Notes: generated by a model not told the origin, from the sequence alone. A DNA stretch of 51,631 nt from Streptomyces oryzae (GCF_017676365.1 NZ_JADKMA010000024.1:1-51631); one strand, 5' to 3'. Shown: positions 1 to 10,522, numbered from the stretch's first letter. Numbers and translations are program-made.

Positions 1-76
1 GGAGCCGTGTGCGGCGGTCAGGTGAATCCGGAGGGTTCCGCGCTGTATGCGCGGCAGCCGGGGCAGATGCCCGTGC

Positions 77-814
77 ATGCCAGCGAAGAATTTCCCACTC
101 CCCGCCCGTAGTGCCCAGCTGCCGACACTCGCGCTGCTGTTGCTGTTCGGCCTCGCCGAAGCCGTACCCTCCCAGGCGCTCGCCCCGCGCCTGGCGGGGG
201 GCGGCTCGGAAAGAGCAGCCGGGTGCTCCACGAAGGCCGGGCCGCAGCAGGGGGCCGTCGAGCGGTATCTGGGCCTCCCGGTGGACGGCCGGCAGTCGCC
301 GAAGGACTGCGAGGCGATCCGCAACTTCCAGGAGCAGGAGGGTGTGCTGCCCGCGGACGGCTACGCCTCTCCCGCCACCTACCGGGCCCTGTACGTGCGC
401 TGGGCGGCGGGGCACCCGGAGAAGCTGCTGGCGGACAAGCACTGTCCGCCGGCCCGCGGCCGGGTGGCCTGTCTCGACCTGACCCATCAGGTGCTGTGGC
501 TGCTCAAGGGGCGCAAGGTCGTCCTCCGTGCGATGCCGGCCCGCAGCGGCGCCCCCGGGTACGAGACGCGTACCGGACGGTTCCGCATCCAGCGCCGGGT
601 GCGGCACGACTATTCGGCCCCGTACCGGCAGAAGATGCCGTTCAGCCAGTACTTCAGCCGTGGCCAGGCATTCCACGGCACGCAGAAGAACATCTACAGC
701 CCGCCCGGCTCGCACGGCTGCGTCAACCTGCGCTACGACGACGCGGAGAACCTGTGGCGGTGGATGCGGATCGGCGACACGGTCCGGATCTGGGGGCGCA
801 AGCCGCCGACGTGA
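77..814 (+). CDS. Secreted L,D-transpeptidase (YkuD family)
   Basis: Predicted exported enzyme that makes 3-3 peptidoglycan cross-links or attaches proteins to the wall. The ATG at 77 gives 245 residues; an in-frame start at 47 is also open. The N-terminus has a basic stretch and a hydrophobic segment (LALLLLFGLAEA) ending in an Ala-rich cleavage region. Roughly residues 60-110 resemble a peptidoglycan-binding domain (VERYLGLPVDG, AIRNFQEQEGVLPADGY). The C-terminal half is the YkuD domain with the catalytic motif SHGCVNL (Cys about 215) and an upstream His in AFHGT. The next gene, dnaK, has its own promoter, so I see no functional link. Confidence 0.9.
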   Translation: MPAKNFPLPARSAQLPTLALLLLFGLAEAVPSQALAPRLAGGGSERAAGCSTKAGPQQGAVERYLGLPVDGRQSPKDCEAIRNFQEQEGVLPADGYASPATYRALYVRWAAGHPEKLLADKHCPPARGRVACLDLTHQVLWLLKGRKVVLRAMPARSGAPGYETRTGRFRIQRRVRHDYSAPYRQKMPFSQYFSRGQAFHGTQKNIYSPPGSHGCVNLRYDDAENLWRWMRIGDTVRIWGRKPPT

Positions 815-846
815 GGGCGTCTTCCCGGGGGCGGGGGGCTCGCGCA

Positions 847-876
847 CTTGACAGCAGGTGACTCAACTTTTATGCA
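847..876 (+). promoter_or_regulatory. HAIR-like HspR operator overlapping a dnaK promoter
   Basis: CTTGACA, 7 bases, then ACTCAAC at 847-867 follows the 7-7-7 layout of the actinobacterial HAIR box (CTTGAGT-N7-ACTCAAG), with 5 of 7 and 6 of 7 arm bases matching. A TTGACA hexamer at 848-853 lies inside the left arm, and TATGCA at 871-876 follows after 17 bases, so HspR bound here would cover the promoter. The site is about 65 bases upstream of the GTG start of dnaK. Promoter and operator are inferred from sequence only. Confidence 0.6.
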
Positions 877-932
877 GGAAGGAAGGGCAGACGAGTCGCG
901 GCGACGGTGGGACCGCAGGAGAGGAGATTGAG

Positions 933-2810
<1,878 letters not shown>

Positions 2811-2878
2811 TCTGCCGGTGAGGGGGTGTCCCTTGAGGTTGTTTGCGGGCTGTGGGGCCGTTTGTGGCTGTGGGGGCG

Positions 2879-2931
2879 CCCCCTGCTCGAAGAGCTCGGG
2901 GGAGCAGTTCCCCGCGCCCCTTCGGGGCGCG
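2879..2931. terminator. Two hairpins between convergent dnaK and rhtB
   Basis: The first hairpin pairs CCCCC (2879-2883) and GCTC (2885-2888) with GAGC (2892-2895) and GGGGG (2898-2902). The second pairs 2913-2920 with 2924-2931 (CGCGCCCC, loop TTC, GGGGCGCG) and ends right at the stop codon of the minus-strand exporter gene. There is no T-run, as is usual for Streptomyces terminators. Lying between two convergent genes, they could terminate both. Confidence 0.6.
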
Positions 2932-2932
2932 C

Positions 2933-3556
2933 TCACGCGTCGACGGCCAGCCTGACGCCGAGCCCCACCAGCACCGCGCCGGAAATCTGTTCCATGCGGC
3001 GGCGGACGGACGGCCGCCGCAGCACGCCGCCGACCCGCCCGGCCAGGGCAACCAGCGGCAGGTACCAGATCAGGTCGGCCACCACCCAGATGACCGAGAA
3101 GGCGAGCAGCATCGCAAGGACGGGGGCGCCGTCCGGCACGAACTGCGGCAGGAAGGAGACCGCGAAAACGCCCGCCTTCGGGTTGGCGGCGTTGGTGACC
3201 AGGCCCTGCCAGAACGCCCGCCGGTTCGAGACCGGAGCCGTCTGTGCCGGCTCCCCCGCCTGCCCCGCGACCCGCCGCGCCCGCCACAGCGCCCGCGCCC
3301 CCATCCACACCAGCACCGCAGCGCCCGTGATCCGTATGACGTCGTAGGCGAACTGCGAGGCCAGCAGCAGGACCGACAGCCCGAACGCCGCGGCGAGCCC
3401 CCACAGCAGCACCCCGCACTCGTTGCCCAGCACCGCGGCCATTCCGGTTCTCCGGCCGTCCACCACTGCCCGGCGCAGAATCACCACCGTGCTCGGCCCC
3501 GGGACCATGGCGATCAGAAAAGCCGCACCGACGAACGCGGCCAGTGAAGTCAGCAT
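2933..3556 (-). CDS. LysE/RhtB family amino acid exporter
   Basis: Integral membrane protein of 207 residues predicted to export amino acids or related small molecules. It has the usual six hydrophobic segments, beginning LAAFVGAAFLIAMVPGPSTVVILRRAV with the GPS/T motif after the first helix, then a longer basic loop (ALWRARRVAGQAGE) in the middle and NPKAGVFAVSFLPQFV, a recognisable LysE-family signature. The ATG at 3556 fits the family N-terminus, but the ribosome site is weak. The same strand stays open far upstream in a frame that only shadows the next gene. The substrate cannot be told from the sequence. Confidence 0.87.
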   Translation of the reverse strand: MLTSLAAFVGAAFLIAMVPGPSTVVILRRAVVDGRRTGMAAVLGNECGVLLWGLAAAFGLSVLLLASQFAYDVIRITGAAVLVWMGARALWRARRVAGQAGEPAQTAPVSNRRAFWQGLVTNAANPKAGVFAVSFLPQFVPDGAPVLAMLLAFSVIWVVADLIWYLPLVALAGRVGGVLRRPSVRRRMEQISGAVLVGLGVRLAVDA

Positions 3557-3630
3557 CGGGTCAGCATCGCCAAGCGCGGCCGGCCGCCACAAGCCATTTG
3601 CCGGCCCGTCCGGCGGCCGGGAGCACGCTG

Positions 3631-4485
3631 TCACATCGGGGCGCGCCGACGCCGTACCCCTCCTTTCCGGCCCCCGCGGCGGCGGGTTCCGCGGATTGTC
3701 CAGCTCTGCACGTGATGGCCGAACAACGGGCCACCGTAGACGACGAAACCCACGCCGATGAGCCATGACTCGACGATCAGAAGAGTCCCGGCAGCGCCGT
3801 AGGAATGGGTGCTGCTGACGAGCAGCGGCGAGAAGACGAAATACGAGAAACCGCGCAGCCCCGCGAGCCCCACCATCGTGGCCACCGCTCCCGGGAGAAG
3901 CGCGGGCCACGGCACGCGGCCCACGAGCAGAAAGTGCTGCGCCCACCAGAAGAAGAGCAGTCCGGAAACCAGCGTCAGCGCCACCCGGCCCACACCCTGC
4001 GCAGCGCCGTTGCGCAGCACCTCCTCGCTCTCCACCTCGGCGAAGAGGAATCCGGTGAGGACGGCGAGCCATACGGCCTGTCGCCAGACCTTGTGGCGGG
4101 TACGGCTCGGCGGAAGGCCCCAGATCTTTTCGTAACCCGTCTGGACGCTCGCTGCGAAAGTCACCCCGAACAGGGCCAGCAGCACGGCGCTCAGCACACT
4201 GGTCGTGTTGATGACCTGGCGCGGTGTGGAGAAGAGATCGCGGACGCTCTCCGCCGCTTCGGGGTTCTCCAGGCCCATGCCGTTGACGATCCACCGCTCG
4301 AATCCGGCGCTCTGGATCGGGTCGATCGCGGCAACGACGACCAGCAGCGGAACCATCGCGACGAAGGCCAGTACGGCAAAGCTCATGGCCCGGCTGAGCA
4401 ATTCGAATTCGGTGCCGTGCCGCCACACCCGCCCACCCGCGGACGTGGCCACACGGTGCCTGAGCACCCCCCATCGGCTGGGCAC
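3631..4485 (-). CDS. YihY/BrkB family inner membrane protein
   Basis: A membrane protein of about 284 residues from the YihY/virulence-factor BrkB family, whose biochemical role is unsettled. Several hydrophobic segments are visible: AMSFAVLAFVAMVPLLVVVAAI near the N-terminus, then VLSAVLLALFGVTFA, AVWLAVLTGFLF, ALTLVSGLLFFWWAQHFLL and LLPGAVATMVGLAGL. I chose the GTG at 4485 because a GGGAGG lies seven bases upstream; the frame opens at 4500. The C-terminal tail is basic and low in complexity (GTRRRGGRKGGVRRRR). It is read away from the HPP gene. Confidence 0.85.
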   Translation of the reverse strand: MPSRWGVLRHRVATSAGGRVWRHGTEFELLSRAMSFAVLAFVAMVPLLVVVAAIDPIQSAGFERWIVNGMGLENPEAAESVRDLFSTPRQVINTTSVLSAVLLALFGVTFAASVQTGYEKIWGLPPSRTRHKVWRQAVWLAVLTGFLFAEVESEEVLRNGAAQGVGRVALTLVSGLLFFWWAQHFLLVGRVPWPALLPGAVATMVGLAGLRGFSYFVFSPLLVSSTHSYGAAGTLLIVESWLIGVGFVVYGGPLFGHHVQSWTIRGTRRRGGRKGGVRRRRAPM

Positions 4486-4624
4486 CTGATGACCTCCCAC
4501 CCAGGCGGATCGGTAAGTCGCCGGGGCACTTCAAGGGGCTGGGTCCGCGGTTCATCCCCGAGACGCGGAACCAGCCCACTGCAGTCAGTATCACAATAAA
4601 AGAAGCCGTATAGCTGCATTCCGC

Positions 4625-4644
4625 ACCGAGTAATACCGAGTAAT
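4625..4644. repeat. Perfect 10-bp tandem repeat in divergent intergenic region
   Basis: ACCGAGTAAT occurs twice back to back, in an unusually AT-rich stretch (about 4585-4650) between the divergent YihY and HPP genes. The 10-base period puts both copies on one face of the helix, as for a regulator binding as a head-to-tail dimer. No known site was recognised. Confidence 0.6.
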
Positions 4645-4698
4645 TCTGTTCGGCGGTCACCGAATCCCGGAAGCCGAGCGGCCAGGAGGCGAACAAAG

Positions 4699-5253
4699 GT
4701 GCCCTTGCGACGAAGCGCTGCGAAGAGAACCGACCCCGGGCCGCCGTGGGTGGCCGGGGTCAGGCTGCTGGTGCTGAGCGCCTTCGCGCTCACGGTGGTC
4801 GGCCTGGTCGGCGGTGGTGTCGGCTGGGTGTGGCTGACCACGGCGCTGGGTCCGACGGCGTACCTGCTGCTGGCGCACCCGGAGAGCGAGGGGTCCCAGC
4901 TCCGCAGCGCGGTGCTGGCACACGCGGCCGCAATCGCGTGCGGGCTCGCCTGTCTGGCGGCCTTCGGGCTGTGGAACCATCCCTCGGTCGCGGAGACGCA
5001 CCGGGAGAGCCTTCGGCAGACGGGGGCCCAGGCCCTCGCGGTGGGCGTGACGCTGCTGCTGCTGACCCTGCTCCGCGCGCCCCATCCGCCCGCCGCCGCG
5101 ACCGCCCTGCTCATCACCTCCGGCATCACCCGGCCCGGCAAGCCGCTGTACGGCATGCTGGCGGGACTGGCGCTGGTGATCGTTCTCTCGGCCGTGCTCG
5201 CCCGCGTCCCCGGCGCCCGCCCGGAGCGCGGGACGAGCTCGGCCGGCCCGTAG
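4699..5253 (+). CDS. HPP family integral membrane protein
   Basis: Membrane protein of 184 residues of the HPP family, named for the motif seen here in RAPHPPAAATALL. HPP proteins have four membrane segments; some cyanobacterial and plant members carry nitrite, but most bacterial ones are uncharacterised. Helices are visible at LLVLSAFALTVVGLVGGGVGWVWL, AVLAHAAAIACGLACLAAFGL, ALAVGVTLLLLTLL and LAGLALVIVLSAVLA. The start is a GTG with an AGGAGG nine bases upstream. It is divergent from the YihY gene across the AT-rich, repeat-bearing region and convergent with the phosphatase gene, which ends 11 bases further on. Confidence 0.88.
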   Translation: MPLRRSAAKRTDPGPPWVAGVRLLVLSAFALTVVGLVGGGVGWVWLTTALGPTAYLLLAHPESEGSQLRSAVLAHAAAIACGLACLAAFGLWNHPSVAETHRESLRQTGAQALAVGVTLLLLTLLRAPHPPAAATALLITSGITRPGKPLYGMLAGLALVIVLSAVLARVPGARPERGTSSAGP

Positions 5254-5263
5254 CCAGGAGTCC

Positions 5264-6406
5264 TCAGGACTGCTGACGGACATCCGCTCCCGCTGCTGTG
5301 CGCTGCAGGGCGACCACCGCCGCGTCGTCGCCGAGGCTGCCGCCGCTGTGGGCGATCAGGTCAGCCTTCAGCCGCCGCACCAGCGTCTCGGGGTCGTCGC
5401 CCACCCACCGGGCGAGCCGCTCGCCCAGCGGATAGAAGACCCCTGCCTCGTCGCGGGCTTCGATGACGCCGTCCGTGTACAGGAGAAGCAGATCGTCGTC
5501 CTCCAGCGGGAAGGCGTCGCCCGGATAGGTGGACGAGACGAACTCGCCCAGACCCAGCGGGGCCTCCTGAACCTCGGACAGCAGTGGCGTGACGCGCCGT
5601 TCCCGTCCTCGCCCCCGTACCAGCAGCGGCGGCGGATGACCGCAGTTGACCAGCCGGACCATCCGCTCGTCATCGGGGAGCTCGACGAGCGCTGCGGTGA
5701 TGAAGTCCTCCTCGATGCCGCGGTCGGCCTCGACGAGTTCGTACAGGTCACGGCTGACGCTCTGCTCCAGATAGCGGGCGAGGGTCGGCAGGTCACCGCG
5801 CTGGTGCGCCGCCTCCCGGAAAGCGCCCAGCAGCAGCGCCGCGTCGCTGACCGAGCTCAGCCCTTTGCCCCGTACATCGCCGACGATCACTCTGGTCAGT
5901 CCGTCGGTACGGGCTGCGGCGAACAGGTCACCGCCGACCTGGGCCTCCTCCTCCGCCGCCACATAGAACGAGGCGACCTGCAGCGGGCCCAGCCGCGGGG
6001 GCAGCGGACGGAGCAGCACACGCTGCACGGCCTCGGAGACCGAACGCACCTGGGTCATCTCGCGCTGCTGACGCTCGCGCAGGTAGACGAAGAGGGCGAT
6101 CACGGCGGTGACGATCACCAGCGCGAGGATCTGCATCTGGTGATTGAGCGTCAGCCATCCCCGACGGGTCACCCCGATCGCGAGTTGCGCCGCGGTGGCC
6201 ACCGCTCCCACCGCCACCACCAGCCGGGGTCCGCCCAGTGCAGCGGTGACGGCCGGCGCCGCGACAAGCACGGGGCCGAGGTGAACGTCGGGAGGGGCCA
6301 GGAGGTCCACGATCACCACGACGGCGATCAGCCCGAGCGGGAGCGCCAGCAGCACATGGCGCGGCTGCCATGGCCACGCCGTACCCCAAAGGCTCTGCAG
6401 ACGCAC
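5264..6406 (-). CDS. Membrane-anchored SpoIIE-type PP2C phosphatase
   Basis: Probable serine/threonine phosphatase acting on an anti-sigma-factor antagonist, the usual partner of this family in Streptomyces. With the GTG at 6406 it has 380 residues. About 130 N-terminal residues hold four hydrophobic segments (VLLALPLGLIAVVVIVDLL, VLVAAPAVTAAL, LVVAVGAVATAAQLA, ILALVIVTAVIALFVYL), followed by a short charged linker and the catalytic domain. The metal-binding motifs are present: VGGDLF, IVGDVRGKG, YTDGVIEA and GDDAAVVAL. There is no GAF or PAS domain, so the signal is not apparent. The frame extends upstream to 6628 into the acyltransferase gene; I consider that a shadow. Confidence 0.88.
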   Translation of the reverse strand: MRLQSLWGTAWPWQPRHVLLALPLGLIAVVVIVDLLAPPDVHLGPVLVAAPAVTAALGGPRLVVAVGAVATAAQLAIGVTRRGWLTLNHQMQILALVIVTAVIALFVYLRERQQREMTQVRSVSEAVQRVLLRPLPPRLGPLQVASFYVAAEEEAQVGGDLFAAARTDGLTRVIVGDVRGKGLSSVSDAALLLGAFREAAHQRGDLPTLARYLEQSVSRDLYELVEADRGIEEDFITAALVELPDDERMVRLVNCGHPPPLLVRGRGRERRVTPLLSEVQEAPLGLGEFVSSTYPGDAFPLEDDDLLLLYTDGVIEARDEAGVFYPLGERLARWVGDDPETLVRRLKADLIAHSGGSLGDDAAVVALQRTAAGADVRQQS

Positions 6407-6522
6407 AGTCCCTGTATAACCCCCGTCGCTCCCGACTCCTGCCCCCACACACCGACGCGACGCCCATGCGTACCCGGGCTCTCCGTGGCCGGTGCCGGAG
6501 TCCCGCTCCGTTCCCGGGTGCC

Positions 6523-7320
6523 TCAGATGTGCGCGGGCGCTTCCGTGCCGCGGATCGCCGTGTGGGCAGCGGCGGCGAGCGTCCGCCTGTCCGTGAGGGG
6601 GCGCAGCAGGGGATGGGCCATGACGCACACGGTGAGCTCGCGGGCGCTGATCACCCGGTGCAGGGAGGAGCCGAAGGAGTCGTCGCCGACGAACGCCGCC
6701 ACTGTGCTGGGCAGGCCGCGCTGCCGGTAGCTGACCGTGACCGGCCGGACGGGGGCACCGGCGTCGATCGCCGCCTGGAACATCGCACGCCGGAAACCGC
6801 TACCGGACTCGGTGCACCAGGTCGTCCCCTGGGGGAAGACCACCACCGAACGGCCGCCGCGCAAAGTGGCCGCCACCTGCGCCACCGTGCCGGGAAGGGT
6901 CCGCAGCCGGTCCCGGTCGATGAACCGCACACCCGCCTGCCGGGCCAGCGCCCCGAACAGCGGCCACCGCGCCACCTCCCGTTTGGCGAGCGTGGTCGCC
7001 GGTTCCACCGCGAACAGCGCGAGGGCGTCGAGCCATGAGATGTGGTCCGCCACGATCAGCGCTCCGGGCTCGCCGGGGCGGCGCGGTCGGCTGAAGGCGG
7101 CCGTCGAGGTCTCCAGCCCCAGTCCCAGAGCCCGTATCACTCCGCGGGCCCGTACGCGCAGCACTTCCTCCCGTGCCAGCCGCGGCCCTGCCGCCACCCC
7201 GTGGGCCAGCGTGGCGGCCAGGGCCGCGTACCGGCGCGCCCGCACCGCAGCCGTGACCGGTGGCAGCCGGTGGCCGGCGCACTGCGCCGTACAGGGCGAG
7301 GAGACGGCCCAAGGGCTCAC
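6523..7320 (-). CDS. PlsC-like lysophospholipid acyltransferase, probable OlsA
   Basis: Predicted 1-acyl-glycerol-3-phosphate-type acyltransferase of 265 residues. The HX4D catalytic motif is DHISWLD. The usual FPEGT motif reads FPQGTTW: codon 6829-6831 is CAG, so the acidic residue is replaced by Gln. The GTG start overlaps the stop of the upstream olsB-like gene by four bases (GTGA), so the two are translationally coupled. In ornithine-lipid synthesis OlsB makes lyso-ornithine lipid and OlsA adds the second fatty acid, so this gene is best read as the OlsA step. A role in ordinary phospholipid synthesis is possible. Confidence 0.82.
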   Translation of the reverse strand: MSPWAVSSPCTAQCAGHRLPPVTAAVRARRYAALAATLAHGVAAGPRLAREEVLRVRARGVIRALGLGLETSTAAFSRPRRPGEPGALIVADHISWLDALALFAVEPATTLAKREVARWPLFGALARQAGVRFIDRDRLRTLPGTVAQVAATLRGGRSVVVFPQGTTWCTESGSGFRRAMFQAAIDAGAPVRPVTVSYRQRGLPSTVAAFVGDDSFGSSLHRVISARELTVCVMAHPLLRPLTDRRTLAAAAHTAIRGTEAPAHI

Positions 7321-8072
7321 CGCGACTGCCCGAGGAAGTAGCGGCGATAGCGGTCGTCGAGCTCTTCCATGTCGAGGACGACGAAGAAGTCCGCGACGCC
7401 GAACCGAGGGTCATGGGCCGGCGGGCCGCACACCCAGGCACCGAGCCGCAGATAGCCGCGGAACAGCGGCGGAAGCTGCGCGTAGCCGGCTGCGGCTGTC
7501 CCACCCGTGGACTGCGGTCCGGGTTCCCAGGGGTGCCGGGGGGAGACCGTCAGGCCGGGAGGCGGTGAGTGCCGGGCCGAACACAGCGACCAGGCGTTCG
7601 CGGCCGCACGTCCGCCGTCGGCCAGGGGCACCGAAGCACAGCCCGCGAGGTAGCGGTGCCCCGAGAGCAGCACATAGCGGGCGAGCGCGGACCACATCAG
7701 GTTGACCACGGCCCCGGAGCGGTGATCGGGGTGCACACACGAGCGCCCGGCCTCGATCAGCGAGGGGCGGATACCGTCCAGCGCACTGAGGTCGAACTCG
7801 GCGTCCGAGTACGAGCGCTGGACCCGGCCCGGCGGCAGGAGACGGTAGGTTCCCACCACGTCGCCTGTCGAGGTGTCCGTGACGATGAGGTGGTCCGCGA
7901 AGTCGTCGAAGGCGTCCACGTCGTGATGTGCCACGGGGGAGTCGAGGGTCGCGCCCATCTCCTCGCCGAAGACCTGGTGGCGGAGCCGCTGCGCGGCGCG
8001 TATCTCGGCGGTGGAATCGGCGAGTGCAGTGACGTATGCGACGTCGGCCTTTGCGATGGATGGAGTCGTCAT
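7317..8072 (-). CDS. olsB: Ornithine-acyl-ACP N-acyltransferase-like (OlsB family)
   Basis: GNAT-fold enzyme of 251 residues, predicted to transfer a 3-hydroxyacyl group from ACP to the alpha-amino group of ornithine, the first step of ornithine-lipid synthesis. Family features are RLRHQVFGEEMG near the N-terminus, a VGTYRLLPP strand, the EAGRSCVHPDHRSG acetyl-donor region and a C-terminal FFVVLDME. The ATG at 8072 has a strong AGGAGG about nine bases upstream. It overlaps the acyltransferase gene by four bases. Related autoinducer-synthase-like GNATs are an alternative, but the PlsC partner favours ornithine lipids. Confidence 0.82.
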   Translation of the reverse strand: MTTPSIAKADVAYVTALADSTAEIRAAQRLRHQVFGEEMGATLDSPVAHHDVDAFDDFADHLIVTDTSTGDVVGTYRLLPPGRVQRSYSDAEFDLSALDGIRPSLIEAGRSCVHPDHRSGAVVNLMWSALARYVLLSGHRYLAGCASVPLADGGRAAANAWSLCSARHSPPPGLTVSPRHPWEPGPQSTGGTAAAGYAQLPPLFRGYLRLGAWVCGPPAHDPRFGVADFFVVLDMEELDDRYRRYFLGQSR

Positions 8073-8447
8073 GGCTGGTCGTGCCTCCTGGCAGGCTCGT
8101 GCCGGACTCGTCTCGGGGGCTCGGGGAGCCTCGGGGCCCGATGAGCCTCGAAGACCCGGGAGCTTCGGTGCGCCGCCGATCGTCACAGCGCCGGCCGACG
8201 AACGTGTGAGCTGCTCATGAAGCGCATACGACCAATGGCCGATGCGCGGCGGGCAGCCGCCGGCCGGCCGACCGCCGGGCAACGGGGGACCTACGGGGCG
8301 GTTGACGTCAGCCGTCGTCCGGGCGTCGACGCCTGCCGGAACGGGAACCGGCACCGGCACCGGCACCGGAGCGGGAACCGACCGGCGCCCGCACCGCACT
8401 GGCACCGGCGCCGGCTCCGCCCGGGGCAGCAGAGGAAGCCGAGCCGC
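8073..8447. other. Intergenic region with a hexanucleotide repeat upstream of olsB
   Basis: 375 bases between the end of lutC and the start of olsB, both on the minus strand. At 8344-8379 six units of the hexamer GGMACC occur (two GGAACC, three GGCACC, one imperfect). It would encode a Pro-Val repeat in one minus frame but has no other sign of coding. The olsB ribosome site is at about 8080-8086. I found no convincing promoter. Confidence 0.5.
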
Positions 8448-9095
8448 TCACCGCACGACGAGGACTTCCAGCGTCCGCGGTCCGTGCACGCCCGCCACCC
8501 GTTCCAGTTCGATGTCGCTGGTCGCGGAGGGGCCGGAGACGAAGGTCAGCGGCCGGAGCGGGTCCAGCCGGGACAGCGCTTGTGGAACGGACGCCACCAC
8601 CTGGTCGGCACGCAGGACACACAGGTGGAAGTCCGGCACCAGGGTCACCGCCCGGCGCCCCTGACCAGGTCCGCCGTCCAGCACCAGGGTGCCCGTTTCC
8701 GCAATGGCCAGGGCCGCGGTGGTGACCACGGCGTCGACCGCGTCCAGCTCATCCACCGACAGCGGCGGCTCATCGCTCCGCATCCCGGCGGCGGCCAGCT
8801 GGGCTGACCACGCGGGAGGGAACCAGCGCGGCACCACCAGCCGGCTCGCGCCCCGGGAGGCGAGCGTCCTGGCCACCTCGGTGGCGGCACGGCCCGAGCT
8901 CACCGTACGCACCGTGGCGCCGTAGTCCGCGAGCCGTTCGGTGAACAGCGCCACGGTCTCCGGTGCGCTCCCCGGCTGGTCACCGCCGGTTGCGTACGCC
9001 CGCTTCACCGGGACATCGGCAGGGCGTTCGGATTCCGGGACGTCGGCGAGCGCCGCGCGGACCCGGGCCAGTATCTCGTCGCGTGCGGTGCTCAC
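8448..9095 (-). CDS. lutC: LutC/YkgG lactate utilisation protein (LUD domain)
   Basis: 215-residue LUD-domain protein, third component of the LutABC complex that oxidises L-lactate to pyruvate with iron-sulfur clusters rather than a flavin enzyme. Recognisable segments are STARDEILARVRAAL at the N-terminus, ETGTLVLDGGPGQGRR and VPDFHLCVLRADQVV, and FVSGPSATSDIELERVAGVHGPR, the family signature near the C-terminus. The GTG start at 9095 overlaps the lutB stop by four bases. The frame remains open upstream inside lutB, which is a shadow. Confidence 0.93.
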   Translation of the reverse strand: MSTARDEILARVRAALADVPESERPADVPVKRAYATGGDQPGSAPETVALFTERLADYGATVRTVSSGRAATEVARTLASRGASRLVVPRWFPPAWSAQLAAAGMRSDEPPLSVDELDAVDAVVTTAALAIAETGTLVLDGGPGQGRRAVTLVPDFHLCVLRADQVVASVPQALSRLDPLRPLTFVSGPSATSDIELERVAGVHGPRTLEVLVVR

Positions 9096-10522
9096 CTGTG
9101 CGTCCTCTCCCACCACTGACGGAAGGGTTCCCCGGCCGGGGCCGGTGCGTCCCGGGCGTCGGTCCAGCCGGCGAGCGGTCCCGGCAGCCGGGCGATCCGC
9201 CCCCGACGGGCCACCACGCGGCTGCCCAGGGCCGCGAGGCGCTGCGCTGCCGAGAGCCGCGCCGGGGAGGAGAACACCCAGCGGGCGGCGCGCATCGCCA
9301 CCGCTTCCGGCGTCGGTGTGTGCCGTCTCCCGCCGGTCTCCTCCACCACCCGGGCGCGCAGATGCACCAGCACCTCGGGGATGTCGATCTTCACGGGGCA
9401 CACCTCGTAGCAGGCACCGCAGAGGGTGGAGGCGAACGGCAGCGAGCGGTCCGTCTCCGTTCCGGTGCCGCGCAGCTGCGGGTTGAGCACCGCGCCGATC
9501 GGCCCCGGGTAGACGGAGCCGTAGGCGTGCCCGCCGGTGCGCTCGTAGACCGGGCAGACGTTGAGGCACGCCGAACAGCGGATGCAGTTCAGCGTCTGGC
9601 GCCCGATCCGGTCGGCGAGGGTGTCGGTCCTTCCGCCGTCCAGCAGCACCAGATGGAAGCCGCGCGGGCCGTCGCCGTCCTGCGTCCCGGTCCAGGTGGA
9701 GGTGTAGGGGTTCATCCGCTCACCGGTCGAGGAGCGGGGGAGCAACTGGAGGTAGACCTCCAGGTCCTGCCAGGTCGGCACCACCTTTTCGATGCCGACG
9801 ACGGAGATCAGCGTCTCCGGGAGGGTCAGGCACATCCGCCCGTTGCCCTCCGACTCCACCACCACGGCCGTTCCGGTCTCCGCGACCAGGAAGTTGGCGC
9901 CCGAGATGCCCACCTTGGCCCGCAGGAACTTCTGCCGCAGATACCGCCGTGCGGCCTCCGCCAGTTCCGCCGGGTCGTCCCCCACCCCTTCGGCGTCCGG
10001 CATCGTGCGCCGGAACAGCTCCCGGATCTCCGCGCGGTTGCGGTGGATCGCCGGCACCAGGATGTGGGACGGCAGGTCGTCGCCGAGCTGCACGATCAGC
10101 TCGGCGAGATCCGTCTCGTAGGCGGTGATGCCCGCTGTCTCCAGCGCTCGGTTGAGGCCGGTCTCCTGGGTGGTCATCGACTTGACCTTGACCACTTCCC
10201 GCTCGCCGGTCTCCTGGACGAGGCGCGTCACGATCCGGTTGGCCTCCGCCGCGTCCCGTGCCCAGTGCACCTGCCCGCCGGCCGCGGTGACCCGCTCCTC
10301 CAACTGCACCAGGTAGTGGTCGAGATGGCGCAGCGTACGCTCCTTGAGTGCGCGGCCGGCCTCCCGCAGCTCCTCCCAGTCCGGCAGCTCTCCCACCACC
10401 TCGGCACGCTTGTGGCGGATGGTGCGGGTGGCGCCGGCGAGGTTGCGCCGCTGCTGGGTGTCGGCCAGCGCTCGCCGCGCGGCCTGGGGGAAGGGCGGCA
10501 TGCCGAGGAAGGCCGAGCTCAT
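9092..10522 (-). CDS. lutB: LutB iron-sulfur lactate utilisation protein
   Basis: 476-residue component of the LutABC lactate oxidase complex. The N-terminal two thirds are a LUD domain (VKVKSMTTQETGLNRAL, ISGANFLVAETGTAVVVESEGNGRM). A ferredoxin-like region follows with two cysteine clusters, NCIRCSACLNVCPVYE and CGACYEVCPVKID, for two 4Fe-4S clusters. The ATG at 10522 overlaps the end of lutA by four bases, and the stop overlaps lutC, so lutABC is fully coupled. The frame continues upstream to 10825, inside lutA, as a shadow. Confidence 0.94.
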   Translation of the reverse strand: MSSAFLGMPPFPQAARRALADTQQRRNLAGATRTIRHKRAEVVGELPDWEELREAGRALKERTLRHLDHYLVQLEERVTAAGGQVHWARDAAEANRIVTRLVQETGEREVVKVKSMTTQETGLNRALETAGITAYETDLAELIVQLGDDLPSHILVPAIHRNRAEIRELFRRTMPDAEGVGDDPAELAEAARRYLRQKFLRAKVGISGANFLVAETGTAVVVESEGNGRMCLTLPETLISVVGIEKVVPTWQDLEVYLQLLPRSSTGERMNPYTSTWTGTQDGDGPRGFHLVLLDGGRTDTLADRIGRQTLNCIRCSACLNVCPVYERTGGHAYGSVYPGPIGAVLNPQLRGTGTETDRSLPFASTLCGACYEVCPVKIDIPEVLVHLRARVVEETGGRRHTPTPEAVAMRAARWVFSSPARLSAAQRLAALGSRVVARRGRIARLPGPLAGWTDARDAPAPAGEPFRQWWERTHR

